From Ignavibacteriales bacterium (GTDB lineage: Bacteria; Bacteroidota; Ignavibacteria; Ignavibacteriales; Ignavibacteriaceae): DNA of 64,000 nucleotides. Shown piece after piece: positions 25,394 through 33,561 of this stretch. Position numbers and translations under genes: made by a program. The stretch covers positions 115,514 to 179,513 of the forward strand of contig DPRR01000005.1 in the NCBI GenBank assembly GCA_003538625.1, written 5' to 3'. A model generated the notes under the pieces. That model saw only the letters and a program-made list of their open reading frames with translations, did not search any database and was not told where the DNA came from. The stretch's first letter is position 1. The number at the start of each line of letters is the position of its first letter.

Positions 25394-26887
25394 TTATGCT
25401 AACAGTTTATCACTCAAATATCTTGTTAGCTGATCAATTGCAATTCTTTCCTGAACCATTGTATCTCTATCACGAACTGTTACGGTTTTATCTTCAAGAG
25501 TTTGAGTATCCACTGTGATACAAAACGGTGTTCCCGCTTCATCCTGTCTTCGGTATCTTCTGCCAACAGCGCCTTTATCATCATAAAAAACTTTAAAGTT
25601 ACGTCGCAAATCCTTTTCAATCTCACGAGAAACTTCAGGCATTCCATCTTTATTAACCAAAGGAAAGATAGCAGCTTTAATTGGCGCAAGTCTTGGATGA
25701 AATCTTAATACTGATCGCATCTCACCATTAACTTCTTCTTCGTAGTAAGCATCAATTAAAAATGCCATAAAACTGCGGCTTGCACCTGCAGAAGTTTCTA
25801 TAACGTATGGAATATATTTTTCTTTGGATTCATCATCAAAATATTTCATGGATTTACCAGAAAACTGCTCGTGTCTTGTAAGATCATAATTTTTCCTGTT
25901 GTGTATTCCTTCAATTTCACCCCAGCCAAACGGAAATTCATATTCAATATCGGTAGCCGCTTTGGCGTAATGGGCTAATTTCTCAGGCTCATGGTCATGA
26001 AATCTCAATTTTTGTTCCGTCATTCCTAAGGATTTATACCAGTTTATTCGCTGTTCTTTCCAATAATAATACCATTTTTCGTCAGCAGATGGGTTTATAA
26101 AAAACTGCATTTCCATCTGTTCAAACTCACGTGTACGGAAAAGGAAATTTTTCGTGTTAATTTCGTTTCTGAAAGCTTTGCCGATTTGTGCAATACCAAA
26201 TGGAATTTTTTGTCTTGCAGAACTTTGTACATTTAAGAAGTTAACAAAAATTCCCTGAGCAGTTTCCGGTCTTAAGTAAACAACACTTCCGCTGTCTTCA
26301 ACCGGACCAACAAATGTTTTGAACATAAGATTAAACATACGAGCATCGGTAAATGTATTTGCATTTCCGCATTGTGGACAGTTTAATTTTGATAGAAGAG
26401 TTTTACCAACCTGCTCATCTTCCAATAAAAGATTAAATGGATCATCATCCCCAGGATTTTTAATTTTATTTTCAATCTTACTTAAAATTGAAGCATCATC
26501 TTTAAAATCATTTTTTAATTCAGCTAAAGCTTTTTCTTTTTTCTTTTCATTGATTGAATCACCAAGAACATCCAAACGAAAACGCGCTTTACATTGTTTA
26601 CAATCAATCATCGGATCGGTAAAATTCTCAACGTGTCCGGAGGCTTCCCACACTTTAGGATGCATAAGTATTGAAGCATCGAGACCTTCCACATCATCGC
26701 GGTAAGTCATAAACTTCCACCATTCTTCTTTAATGTTTTTTAGAAGTTCAACTCCAAGCGGACCGTAATCCCAGCATCCGTTTAATCCGCCATAAATTTC
26801 ACTGGATTGAAATACAAATCCTCTTCTTTTAGCAAGAGATACGATATTTGCAACTGCATCAGCAGGTTTATTTTTCTTTTCGCTCAC
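25394..26887 (-). CDS. glyS: Glycyl-tRNA synthetase, alpha2 (eukaryote/archaea-like) type
   Basis: The 497-residue class II synthetase is the single-chain dimeric type. Landmarks are 'GFVFQSSEIYGGLNGCWDYGPLG' near the N-terminus, 'YLRPETAQGIFVNF', motif 2 'GIAQIGKAFRNEI', 'FRTREFEQMEMQFF' and motif 3 'ETSAGASRSFMAFL', with a C-terminal anticodon-binding domain. A CxxC pair (CKQCKARF and CPQCGNANTF) suggests a zinc site in the insertion. It charges tRNA-Gly. The start is GTG with AAGGTG five bases upstream. Confidence 0.95.
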   Translation of the reverse strand: MSEKKNKPADAVANIVSLAKRRGFVFQSSEIYGGLNGCWDYGPLGVELLKNIKEEWWKFMTYRDDVEGLDASILMHPKVWEASGHVENFTDPMIDCKQCKARFRLDVLGDSINEKKKEKALAELKNDFKDDASILSKIENKIKNPGDDDPFNLLLEDEQVGKTLLSKLNCPQCGNANTFTDARMFNLMFKTFVGPVEDSGSVVYLRPETAQGIFVNFLNVQSSARQKIPFGIAQIGKAFRNEINTKNFLFRTREFEQMEMQFFINPSADEKWYYYWKEQRINWYKSLGMTEQKLRFHDHEPEKLAHYAKAATDIEYEFPFGWGEIEGIHNRKNYDLTRHEQFSGKSMKYFDDESKEKYIPYVIETSAGASRSFMAFLIDAYYEEEVNGEMRSVLRFHPRLAPIKAAIFPLVNKDGMPEVSREIEKDLRRNFKVFYDDKGAVGRRYRRQDEAGTPFCITVDTQTLEDKTVTVRDRDTMVQERIAIDQLTRYLSDKLLA

Positions 26888-27045
26888 ATTTCACCTTAAT
26901 TTTAATCGATAATTTGAGGTGTGAATATAGCAAAATCAAACCAATTTTATGAATAGATTTTATTGGTGAATTACTGTCGTTTACTTAGTTTTGGAACGTC
27001 GAAAGCACTCTTTTTAACAATCATTTCTAAAATTACTGGTGTTTT

Positions 27046-27654
27046 ATGTTTAAAAAATTATTACCCAAAGAAGAAAAATATTTTGATGATTTTAAGGATA
27101 TGATCGGTTATATCGAAGAAATGGCTGATCACACAGAAAAGATATTTCAATTTGAAGAAGTACAAACTCATATCTTAAAAATGAAACCACTGGAATTAAG
27201 ATGTGATGAAACAGCCGCTAAGATCACCAAGAGATTAAACAAAACATACATCACCCCATTTGATAGAGAAGATATTTTTGCACTTATAAAACGGCTTGAT
27301 GATATAAGCGACATGCTTTTGGGTGCAACAATTAGAGTTGAAACTTTTCACATAGAAAAGAAAATAGACTTTGCTGATAAACTAGCTTTGATTATTCGTG
27401 CTCAGGTTAAAGAACTGGGTGTAGCTATTCAGGATTTAAAAATAAAAAGAGTTAATGAGTTAAAAGCTGTAAAAGATCTTGAAGTTGAAGCAGATAAAGT
27501 TTATCAGCAGGCAACTAAAGAATTGTTTGAAAATGAAAAAGATGCAATTGAATTGATAAAGAAAAAAGAAATTATTGATTTGCTTGAAAGAACCAGTGAC
27601 AGATGTCAATCAACTGCAAATGTGATTTTATCAATCTTCCTTAAGAACACATAA
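27046..27654 (+). CDS. DUF47 (PhoU-like) Pit accessory protein
   Basis: The 202-residue all-helical protein matches the DUF47/PhoU-like family: 'MLPKEEKYFDDF'-type start, 'PFDREDIFALIKRLDDISDML' in the middle and 'IIDLLERTSDRCQSTANVI' at the end. Such proteins are encoded next to Pit phosphate transporters and are thought to regulate them, perhaps through bound metal. The pit gene follows after ten bases. Confidence 0.88.
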   Translation: MFKKLLPKEEKYFDDFKDMIGYIEEMADHTEKIFQFEEVQTHILKMKPLELRCDETAAKITKRLNKTYITPFDREDIFALIKRLDDISDMLLGATIRVETFHIEKKIDFADKLALIIRAQVKELGVAIQDLKIKRVNELKAVKDLEVEADKVYQQATKELFENEKDAIELIKKKEIIDLLERTSDRCQSTANVILSIFLKNT

Positions 27655-27664
27655 AGAATAAAGT

Positions 27665-28654
27665 ATGGAAATTGTTGTACTGATAATCGTGCTCGCACTT
27701 GTTTTTGATTTTTATAACGGAATGAATGATGCCGCAAACTCAATTGCAACAATCGTATCAACAAGAGTATTAACACCATTTCAGGCAGTTGTTTGGGCAG
27801 CCTTTTTTAACTTTGCTGCTGCATTTATATTTGGTGTTCACGTAGCAACAACAATAGGAACTGGAATTGTGGATGTGAACATCATCGATAATTATGTAGT
27901 TCTTTCTGGTGTGATTGGCGCAATAATTTTAACTGCAACTGCCACACATTTTGGAATGCCTATTAGTGTATCCCATGCAATTATTGGCGGTTTTGGCGGC
28001 GCAGCTGTAATTAAAGCAGGATTTGGAGCGCTAATTATAAGCGGTTATACAAAGGTAATTATATTTATTTTTCTGGCTCCAATTATCGGAATGATTGGAG
28101 CTTTATTATTTTCTTTAATCACAATGTGGATAGTAAAGGATATGAATCCCCGTAAGGTGGATAAAAATTTTAGAAGGCTTCAACTTCTTTCTGCTGCACT
28201 CTACAGTTTAAGCCATGGGTCAAATGATGCTCAAAAAACTATCGGCATAATTTCAATTGCGTTATTTACAAATGGACTTTTAGGCTCAACATTTTACGTT
28301 CCAACGTGGGTAATATTTTTAAGCTATTCATTTATTGCCTTAGGAACTTTAATCGGCGGCTGGAAAGTTATTAAAACGCTTGGGATGCGAATCACAAAGC
28401 TTACTCCATTTGGTGGATTTAGTGCAGAGACATCTGCAGGTTTAACAATAAGCTGGGCTTCAATGTTAGGAATTCCTGTTAGTACCACTCATACTATTAC
28501 GGGTGCAATTATTGGTGTTGGTTCAATTAAAGGATTTTCTGCAGTAAGATGGGGAGTTGCAAAAAATATTTTGTGGGCGTGGGTTCTTACGATTCCGCTA
28601 TCGGGTATTTTTGCAATGATTACTTATTTAATTACTGTCAGAATTTTTGGTTAA
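27665..28654 (+). CDS. Inorganic phosphate transporter, PiT family
   Basis: The 329-residue membrane protein has the PiT signature in both halves: 'DFYNGMNDAANSIATIVSTRVL' near the N-terminus with 'GMPISVSHAIIGG', and 'LSHGSNDAQKTIGII' with 'GIPVSTTHTITGAIIG' in the second half. It is a low-affinity cation-coupled phosphate (or metal-phosphate) carrier of about ten helices. It forms an operon with the DUF47 protein. Its stop overlaps the convergent MEMO1 gene by four bases. Confidence 0.93.
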   Translation: MEIVVLIIVLALVFDFYNGMNDAANSIATIVSTRVLTPFQAVVWAAFFNFAAAFIFGVHVATTIGTGIVDVNIIDNYVVLSGVIGAIILTATATHFGMPISVSHAIIGGFGGAAVIKAGFGALIISGYTKVIIFIFLAPIIGMIGALLFSLITMWIVKDMNPRKVDKNFRRLQLLSAALYSLSHGSNDAQKTIGIISIALFTNGLLGSTFYVPTWVIFLSYSFIALGTLIGGWKVIKTLGMRITKLTPFGGFSAETSAGLTISWASMLGIPVSTTHTITGAIIGVGSIKGFSAVRWGVAKNILWAWVLTIPLSGIFAMITYLITVRIFG

Positions 28655-29469
28655 TCAGAATAAACAACAGCAGATAAGTATCCAACAACTTCGGATTTAT
28701 CACCGGTTACATCTCCAGAATCACTTCTATCAATTACAAAAGATTTATTAATATTTTTTAACGAAGCAGCTTTCATCATCGCAGCTATTAATCCGCCGCC
28801 GCATGCTTCACATTTATGATTATCCAGATCTTTAAGAAGATTTTCAAAATCAAAATCATTAATTCTCTTTTCAACGACTGAATCAAGTCGATCAGCTTCT
28901 TCAGAAGAATAAAAATGTGACATATCCGAACTTGCAACTACGAGTGTTTCATCATTAACAACTTTTGAAATTTTTTCTGCAAGTTCATCAACAAACATCC
29001 TGCCCTGATCACCCATTACAATTGGAACAATTTTAAAATCCTTTAATACCGATTGAAGGAATGGTATTTGCACTTCAAGTGCGTGTTCTTTTCGATGTCC
29101 TTGTATTCCTCTGAAAATTATTTTACTGTCGACTAATAGATTATCAGCCATCTCGTTATCAATTTCAACAATTCCAAGCGGAGTTTCATAAGCATCGCCA
29201 TCATAAATTGATATTCCCGGAAAATATTCCGAGTGACTTGGAGAAATTATAATTACAGTTTTGTACTCTTTGTCTTTTAAAAGATTGTAGGCATACGCAG
29301 CGGTTTTACCCGAATAAATATAACCGGCATGCGGAGAAACCAGTCCAAATATTTTTTTAAAATGCTCTTCTGCTTTAGTTGATTGAAGCATTAATGAAAT
29401 ATCATTTTTTAGTTTTTCCTTTTCTGCGGGATAAAAGAATCCCGCAACTTCCTGATGTCTGATTTTCAT
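28651..29469 (-). CDS. amrB: AmmeMemoRadiSam system protein B (MEMO1 family)
   Basis: The 272-residue protein is of the MEMO1 family, related to extradiol dioxygenases: 'REQVAGFFYP'-like start, 'GLVSPHAGYIYSGKTAAYAY', 'SPSHSEYF', 'EHALEVQIPFLQ', 'VASSDMSHF' and 'CEACGGGLIAA'. The conserved His and Cys residues form a metal site. It is co-encoded with the AMMECR1 protein by a four-base overlap. The usual third partner, a radical SAM enzyme, is not in this window. Confidence 0.92.
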   Translation of the reverse strand: MKIRHQEVAGFFYPAEKEKLKNDISLMLQSTKAEEHFKKIFGLVSPHAGYIYSGKTAAYAYNLLKDKEYKTVIIISPSHSEYFPGISIYDGDAYETPLGIVEIDNEMADNLLVDSKIIFRGIQGHRKEHALEVQIPFLQSVLKDFKIVPIVMGDQGRMFVDELAEKISKVVNDETLVVASSDMSHFYSSEEADRLDSVVEKRINDFDFENLLKDLDNHKCEACGGGLIAAMMKAASLKNINKSFVIDRSDSGDVTGDKSEVVGYLSAVVYSD

Positions 29470-30029
29470 TTTTGTTCCTCCGTTTCTCTTTCAGAAAAAA
29501 TTTCAGCAGTAAAGACTTTTATTTTTAAAATTCGTTCCCTCCAAAACTCACTGTAAAACCCTGCTTTATTGCAAAGTGCTGAAAGAAATTCTTCGCGGTT
29601 CATTCTGTGTTCAGTTGCCACTTGAGGTAGTAATAACCCTCCGCCGCCTTCATCCAGATATAATCCATGTTTACCAATTATGATTTCATCATAACTTTTG
29701 ATCGGAATAAATTCTGATAGGATTGATATCTCAATATGAATTTTCTCAAATTCACTTTTTTTTAATGCTGAAAATCTTGGATCATTAACTGCTGCGTGAA
29801 AAGCGGCTGAACAGATTGTATCAAATAATGGTTCTCTTCCAATAATATATCCAATGCATCCTCGTAATTGATGATTAATAGTTAAGGTAACAAATGCTCC
29901 TAGTTTTTCTTTAAGCAACGGATGTTTTTGATAATCGGGTTGTTCGGGTTCTTTTCCATCAAATAAAGAACCTATTGAATGACGTGCTGCTTTAAGAAGG
30001 ATGTCCTTTTCTTCTGATGAGATTTTCAT
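29466..30029 (-). CDS. amrA: AmmeMemoRadiSam system protein A (AMMECR1 family)
   Basis: The 187-residue protein has the AMMECR1 motif LRGCIGYI, preceded by 'GAFVTLTINHQ' and followed by 'AAFHAAVNDPRFSAL', 'IEISILSEF' and 'GGGLLLPQVATEH'. The family's biochemical role is unknown; with MEMO1 and a radical SAM protein it is predicted to make a modification. The start is ATG, and ATGA couples it to the MEMO1 gene. Confidence 0.92.
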   Translation of the reverse strand: MKISSEEKDILLKAARHSIGSLFDGKEPEQPDYQKHPLLKEKLGAFVTLTINHQLRGCIGYIIGREPLFDTICSAAFHAAVNDPRFSALKKSEFEKIHIEISILSEFIPIKSYDEIIIGKHGLYLDEGGGGLLLPQVATEHRMNREEFLSALCNKAGFYSEFWRERILKIKVFTAEIFSERETEEQK

Positions 30030-30046
30030 ATTATTTTTTTTCTGAA

Positions 30047-30116
30047 GTCATCACGAGCAGAGCGAAGTGATCTATTAAAAAACAGATTGCTTCGTCCTAA
30101 TCGGACTCGCAATGAC
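30047..30116 (+). repeat. GTCAT/ATGAC palindromic element
   Basis: The 70-base element begins GTCATCACGAGCAGAGCGAAG and ends GACTCGCAATGAC. It lies between the AMMECR1 start and the DUF4905 stop. The left end matches the reverse complement of the right end of the 23484-23540 element; the right end matches 31130-31169 and 40335-40439. Confidence 0.82.
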
Positions 30117-30123
30117 ATATCTA

Positions 30124-30957
30124 TTAAATAATTTGATAAACAAACAACTTTGTTTTATCAACAATTAAAAACAGAAAATTATCTTTAACAAAAAATGATT
30201 CCGGCATTAAATTAATTAAATTTTTATCCAAAGTTTCGGATAATAGAATTTTATTTTTTGTCAAATCAACAGCAGTAAAAATATTTGTATAAGTATTTGT
30301 CTTAGAAACTTCGTGAAAGTTAAACAGAAGTAAGTCGCTAATTTTTAAATAACTCACTTCACCTTTAATAACATTCTCATCCAAAACTTTTTGAATATAT
30401 TTCTGATGAACATCTATAACTGAATCATTGCGTTTAAAATACTCCGGAAATAAATAATTCTGTTTCCAGAAATCTTCATCCACTTTTTCTTTCATCTTAT
30501 TAATAGCCGAAACATCACTTCCAAAATCCTCAACAACAATTCCAGTTAAACAATCTAACGCAAAGAAAACCCGGGACTCAAATCTCTGCTGATAACAATA
30601 AAGTTTTTCTTCATAAACAAAAGAAAAAACATAAGAATCATTTTGCCAGAGAATACTTTTAGAAAGTATATCAAATGCAATTATGCTTTTGTGAGCCGGC
30701 ATATCGGGCTTACCGTAGGTGTGAAAGAAAATTATATCTTTATAAATTGATTCAATACCAATCCAGTTTTTTTCCTCAAGCTGGAAATCTTTAAATATTT
30801 TTTTACCTGATTCAATATCAAGACAGCTAAAAAAAACATCTTTGGTTTTTGCATCTCTCTCTTCGAGCACAATTTTATTATTTGTAGTTGGAAGAATGCG
30901 CCAAATTTGTTTTTTGTTATTGTGTTTGTATAGTTTTTTTAGTTTCATAATATCCAT
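30124..30957 (-). CDS. DUF4905-like protein
   Basis: The product of 277 residues contains 'KQIWRILPTTNNKIVLEERD', 'FFSCLDIESGKKIF', 'NWIGIESIYKDIIFFHTYGKPDMPAHKSIIAFDI', a beta-propeller-like repetition of 'database-less' Trp/Asp blades that I associate with DUF4905 of Bacteroidota. There is no signal peptide. The frame opens at TTG 30960 directly before ATG 30957, which was preferred. Function is unknown. Palindromic elements lie on both sides, so it seems to be its own unit. Confidence 0.55.
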   Translation of the reverse strand: MDIMKLKKLYKHNNKKQIWRILPTTNNKIVLEERDAKTKDVFFSCLDIESGKKIFKDFQLEEKNWIGIESIYKDIIFFHTYGKPDMPAHKSIIAFDILSKSILWQNDSYVFSFVYEEKLYCYQQRFESRVFFALDCLTGIVVEDFGSDVSAINKMKEKVDEDFWKQNYLFPEYFKRNDSVIDVHQKYIQKVLDENVIKGEVSYLKISDLLLFNFHEVSKTNTYTNIFTAVDLTKNKILLSETLDKNLINLMPESFFVKDNFLFLIVDKTKLFVYQII

Positions 30958-30977
30958 CAACTAAACAATATCTTTAA

Positions 30978-31068
30978 CTCACCCTAAATCCCTCTCTTGC
31001 AAAGAGAGGGACTATTAAACTTGCTTTAACTCCCCTTCTCTTTTCAAGAGAAGGGGTTGGGGGATGAG
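30978..31068 (+). repeat. Double-hairpin C/G-rich repeat
   Basis: A 91-base element starts CTCACCC and ends GGGGGATGAG. It contains two hairpins: CCCTCTCTTTGCAAAGAGAGGG-like (30990-31010, given by position) and CCCCTTCTC...GAGAAGGGG (31032-31055). It belongs with the shorter units at 25354-25388 and 51312-51341. Confidence 0.8.
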
Positions 31069-31129
31069 TTCATTCTTTATAAATACTTTATCGACAAACT
31101 TGAAAGGTTAAGCAAATAATTCAATGTAT

Positions 31130-31169
31130 GAGATTGCTTCGCCCGATTGAAATTGGGTCTCGCAATGAC
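31130..31169 (+). repeat. Half copy of the GCGAG/CTCGC palindromic element
   Basis: The 40-base unit starts GAGATTGCTTCGCCCGATT and ends GGGTCTCGCAATGAC, with a small inner stem. It equals the right half of the full element at 40335-40439 and lies just past the tryptophanase stop. Confidence 0.75.
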
Positions 31170-31173
31170 GCTC

Positions 31174-32553
31174 CTAAATAATTGGTTTAAATCGTGCCGT
31201 AAAGTGGCGAAGCATCGGAGCCTCATAAGTAAATTTATAGCCTTTAAGTTTATCCCGATTTTTGAACACTTCTATTATTACTTCAATTAAATAATCAATA
31301 TGACTTTGTGTGTAAACTCTGCGTGGAATTGCCATTCGAACAAGCTCCATCATTGCAGGGATTAATTTTCCATTTTTATCATACTTACCAAACATTACAC
31401 TTCCAATTTCTACAGATCGAACGCCGCCTTCAAGATAAAGCTCACAAACGATTGATTGACCCGGATATTGATCGGCTGGAATATTTGGTAAAAATCTTTT
31501 TGCATCAATATAAATTGCATGTCCTCCCGGTGGTTCAATAATTGGAACACCAGCAGCAACAAGTCTTTCGCCAAGATATTCGATACTTCTAATTCTATAC
31601 TGCAAATAATGTTCATCAACAATTTCTAACAAACCTTGTGCAACTGCCTCAAGATCACGACCTGCAAGTCCGCCATAAGTAGGAAACCCTTCAGTCACGA
31701 TTAATAAATTTCTACATTTCATCGCAAGTTCATCATCATTCATAGCAAGAAATCCGCCGATGTTTACAAGTGCATCTTTCTTTGCGCTCATTGTTACTCC
31801 ATCAGCATAAGAAAACATTTCCTGTGCAATCTCAAGTGGAGTTTTATTTTCATATCCTTTTTCTCTAATCTTTATGAAGTAAGCATTCTCTGCAAACCTG
31901 CACGCATCAAGAAAAAGTGGAATGCCATATTTATTACAAACAGCTTTTACATCTTTTATGTTTTGCATTGATACTGGTTGTCCGCCGCCTGAATTATTTG
32001 TAACGGTTATCATGCAAAGCGGAATATTCTCAACACCTTTTTCTTTGATGAAAGCTTCTAGTTTTTCAACGTCCATATTTCCTTTAAAGTCAGCACGAAT
32101 TTCCGGATGCTTTCCAACTTCATTTAGAAGATCAACAGCTTCAGCACCGCTAAATTCAACATTAGCACGAGTCGTATCAAAGTGTGTGTTGTTAGGAAAA
32201 TATTTTCCCGGTCCGCCCACAATTGTAAATAAAATTTTCTCGGCTGCTCTTCCCTGGTGAGTGGGAATTATAAACTTCATATTAGTTATACTTTTAATAA
32301 CTGCTTCAAATCTGTAAAAACTTTTAGAGCCGGCGTAAGATTCATCACCTTCCATAATTCCCGCCCACTGTTTTGCACTCATTGCAGAAGTTCCGCTGTC
32401 TGTAAGTAAATCAATCAGAACGTCATCAGCAGGCAGTAGGAATGGATTATATCCTGCTTCTTTAAGAAGTACTTCTCTTTCTTCTCTGGTAGTAAATCTT
32501 ATTGGTTCAACTGATTTTATTTTGAAGGGCTCTATTATTGTTTTGGGTTTCAT
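31174..32553 (-). CDS. tnaA: Tryptophanase (beta-eliminating lyase)
   Basis: The 459-residue PLP enzyme has the tryptophanase/tyrosine phenol-lyase pattern: 'LIDLLTDSGTSAMS', 'PTHQGRAAEK', 'NSGGGQPVSM' and the PLP lysine in MSAKKDALVNIGGF (Lys258/259). Tyrosine phenol-lyases have Arg in the 'ME-R-G' position; here it is Ile383 (RSVEIGS), as in tryptophanase, and 'HFDTTR' and 'RFAENAYF' also match tryptophanase. The predicted reaction is L-Trp to indole, pyruvate and ammonia. No tnaC-like leader or Trp permease is adjacent. Confidence 0.85.
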   Translation of the reverse strand: MKPKTIIEPFKIKSVEPIRFTTREEREVLLKEAGYNPFLLPADDVLIDLLTDSGTSAMSAKQWAGIMEGDESYAGSKSFYRFEAVIKSITNMKFIIPTHQGRAAEKILFTIVGGPGKYFPNNTHFDTTRANVEFSGAEAVDLLNEVGKHPEIRADFKGNMDVEKLEAFIKEKGVENIPLCMITVTNNSGGGQPVSMQNIKDVKAVCNKYGIPLFLDACRFAENAYFIKIREKGYENKTPLEIAQEMFSYADGVTMSAKKDALVNIGGFLAMNDDELAMKCRNLLIVTEGFPTYGGLAGRDLEAVAQGLLEIVDEHYLQYRIRSIEYLGERLVAAGVPIIEPPGGHAIYIDAKRFLPNIPADQYPGQSIVCELYLEGGVRSVEIGSVMFGKYDKNGKLIPAMMELVRMAIPRRVYTQSHIDYLIEVIIEVFKNRDKLKGYKFTYEAPMLRHFTARFKPII

Positions 32554-32710
32554 AGCTTATCCATAAAAAGAATTAATTAATTTTTTTCTTACTCAAATTT
32601 ACAAAAAGATGCTTCTTATTTCTCATCATATTTGAAAGATTCTTATTGCCTTTTCAATGTTTCCTAAATAGTTTTCTACTGTATCATTTCAAAAATAATC
32701 AGGAGAAGCA

Positions 32711-33523
32711 ATGGATACTGAAGATACCATTCAAAAAGAATCACCAGAAAACGAAATGGAGGAACTTTCACATACTGATAAAATTGTTGGCGTTATTTCT
32801 GAACCCGCAAGCCTGTTCTCTAAGTTAGCATTTCTAAATACCAAAGTAGCAGATTGGCTGCTGCCTTTGCTTGCATTGATCATTGTAGCCATCGTCTCAA
32901 CATTTATTTATATGTCTAATCCTGAAATAAGACTTGAGATGCAGCAGCAGCAGGAAAAAGCTATGCGCGAACAGTTTCAGAAGATGGTTGAAAGCGGGCA
33001 AATGACTCAGGCGCAAGCAGATGAGCAATTAGACAGAACTGCCGGGATGATGAACAATCCAATGTTTACCTACTTATTTCCGTCAATTGGAATTTTTGTT
33101 ATGATGTTAGTCTGGTTCTTTGTTTTTACAACAATAGCGTTTTTAATTGCAAAGTTTGCATTTAAAGGAAACGCCGGATACTCACAGGCAATGACGGCAA
33201 TGGGATTGCCGCTGTACATTACTGTTTTACAAAGTATTATATTAATAATTATCGGAATGATTATGGGTAAAATGTTAACCGGATTAAATCCCGCTTCTTT
33301 AACCGGGATGGATGTTAAAACTTTTCCAGGATTTCTATTAAGCCGTTTGGATGTCTTTTCAATTTGGTTTTATGTTGTGGTAGGAATTGCTTTTGCAAAA
33401 ATGTTTAAATCTGATAACGTTAAAAAATATGTTATTACTTCTGTTGGAGTTTGGCTTGTTTTTATGTTTATCATATATGGATTGGCTCAGGTTTCTCCAA
33501 TGTTCGGAAATATGCTAAGATAG
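32711..33523 (+). CDS. Yip1-domain membrane protein
   Basis: The 270-residue protein has a charged cytoplasmic start (residues 1-30), 'VGVISEPASLFSKLAFLN', the typical opening of bacterial Yip1-domain proteins, then about five membrane helices. A Gln/Met-rich amphipathic stretch (about 75-115) separates helix 1 from helix 2. Function in bacteria is unknown. AGGAG precedes the ATG. It is divergent from the tryptophanase gene. Confidence 0.8.
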   Translation: MDTEDTIQKESPENEMEELSHTDKIVGVISEPASLFSKLAFLNTKVADWLLPLLALIIVAIVSTFIYMSNPEIRLEMQQQQEKAMREQFQKMVESGQMTQAQADEQLDRTAGMMNNPMFTYLFPSIGIFVMMLVWFFVFTTIAFLIAKFAFKGNAGYSQAMTAMGLPLYITVLQSIILIIIGMIMGKMLTGLNPASLTGMDVKTFPGFLLSRLDVFSIWFYVVVGIAFAKMFKSDNVKKYVITSVGVWLVFMFIIYGLAQVSPMFGNMLR

Positions 33524-33539
33524 GATTAGCGTTTTTAGT

Positions 33540-33561
33540 GGAACGGTCGGAAGACCGTTCC
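33540..33561 (+). repeat. Short palindrome touching the priA stop
   Basis: A perfect nine-base stem GGAACGGTC/GACCGTTCC with loop GGAA fills the gap between convergent Yip1 and priA genes and ends one base before the priA stop codon. There is no T-run, so it is listed as a repeat rather than a terminator. Confidence 0.65.

Noticed and set aside
26319..26705. 128-codon frame opposite glyS
   Set aside because: Antisense to conserved synthetase motifs; no family pattern.
31174..32553. Tyrosine phenol-lyase assignment
   Set aside because: The specificity Arg is replaced by Ile383 and other motifs match tryptophanase.
32646..32828. 60-codon frame before the Yip1 gene
   Set aside because: It overlaps the Yip1 start in another frame and has no ribosome site or conserved pattern.
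33540..33561. Rho-independent terminator at the priA end
   Set aside because: The hairpin is perfect but no T-run follows on either strand, so it was kept only as a repeat.
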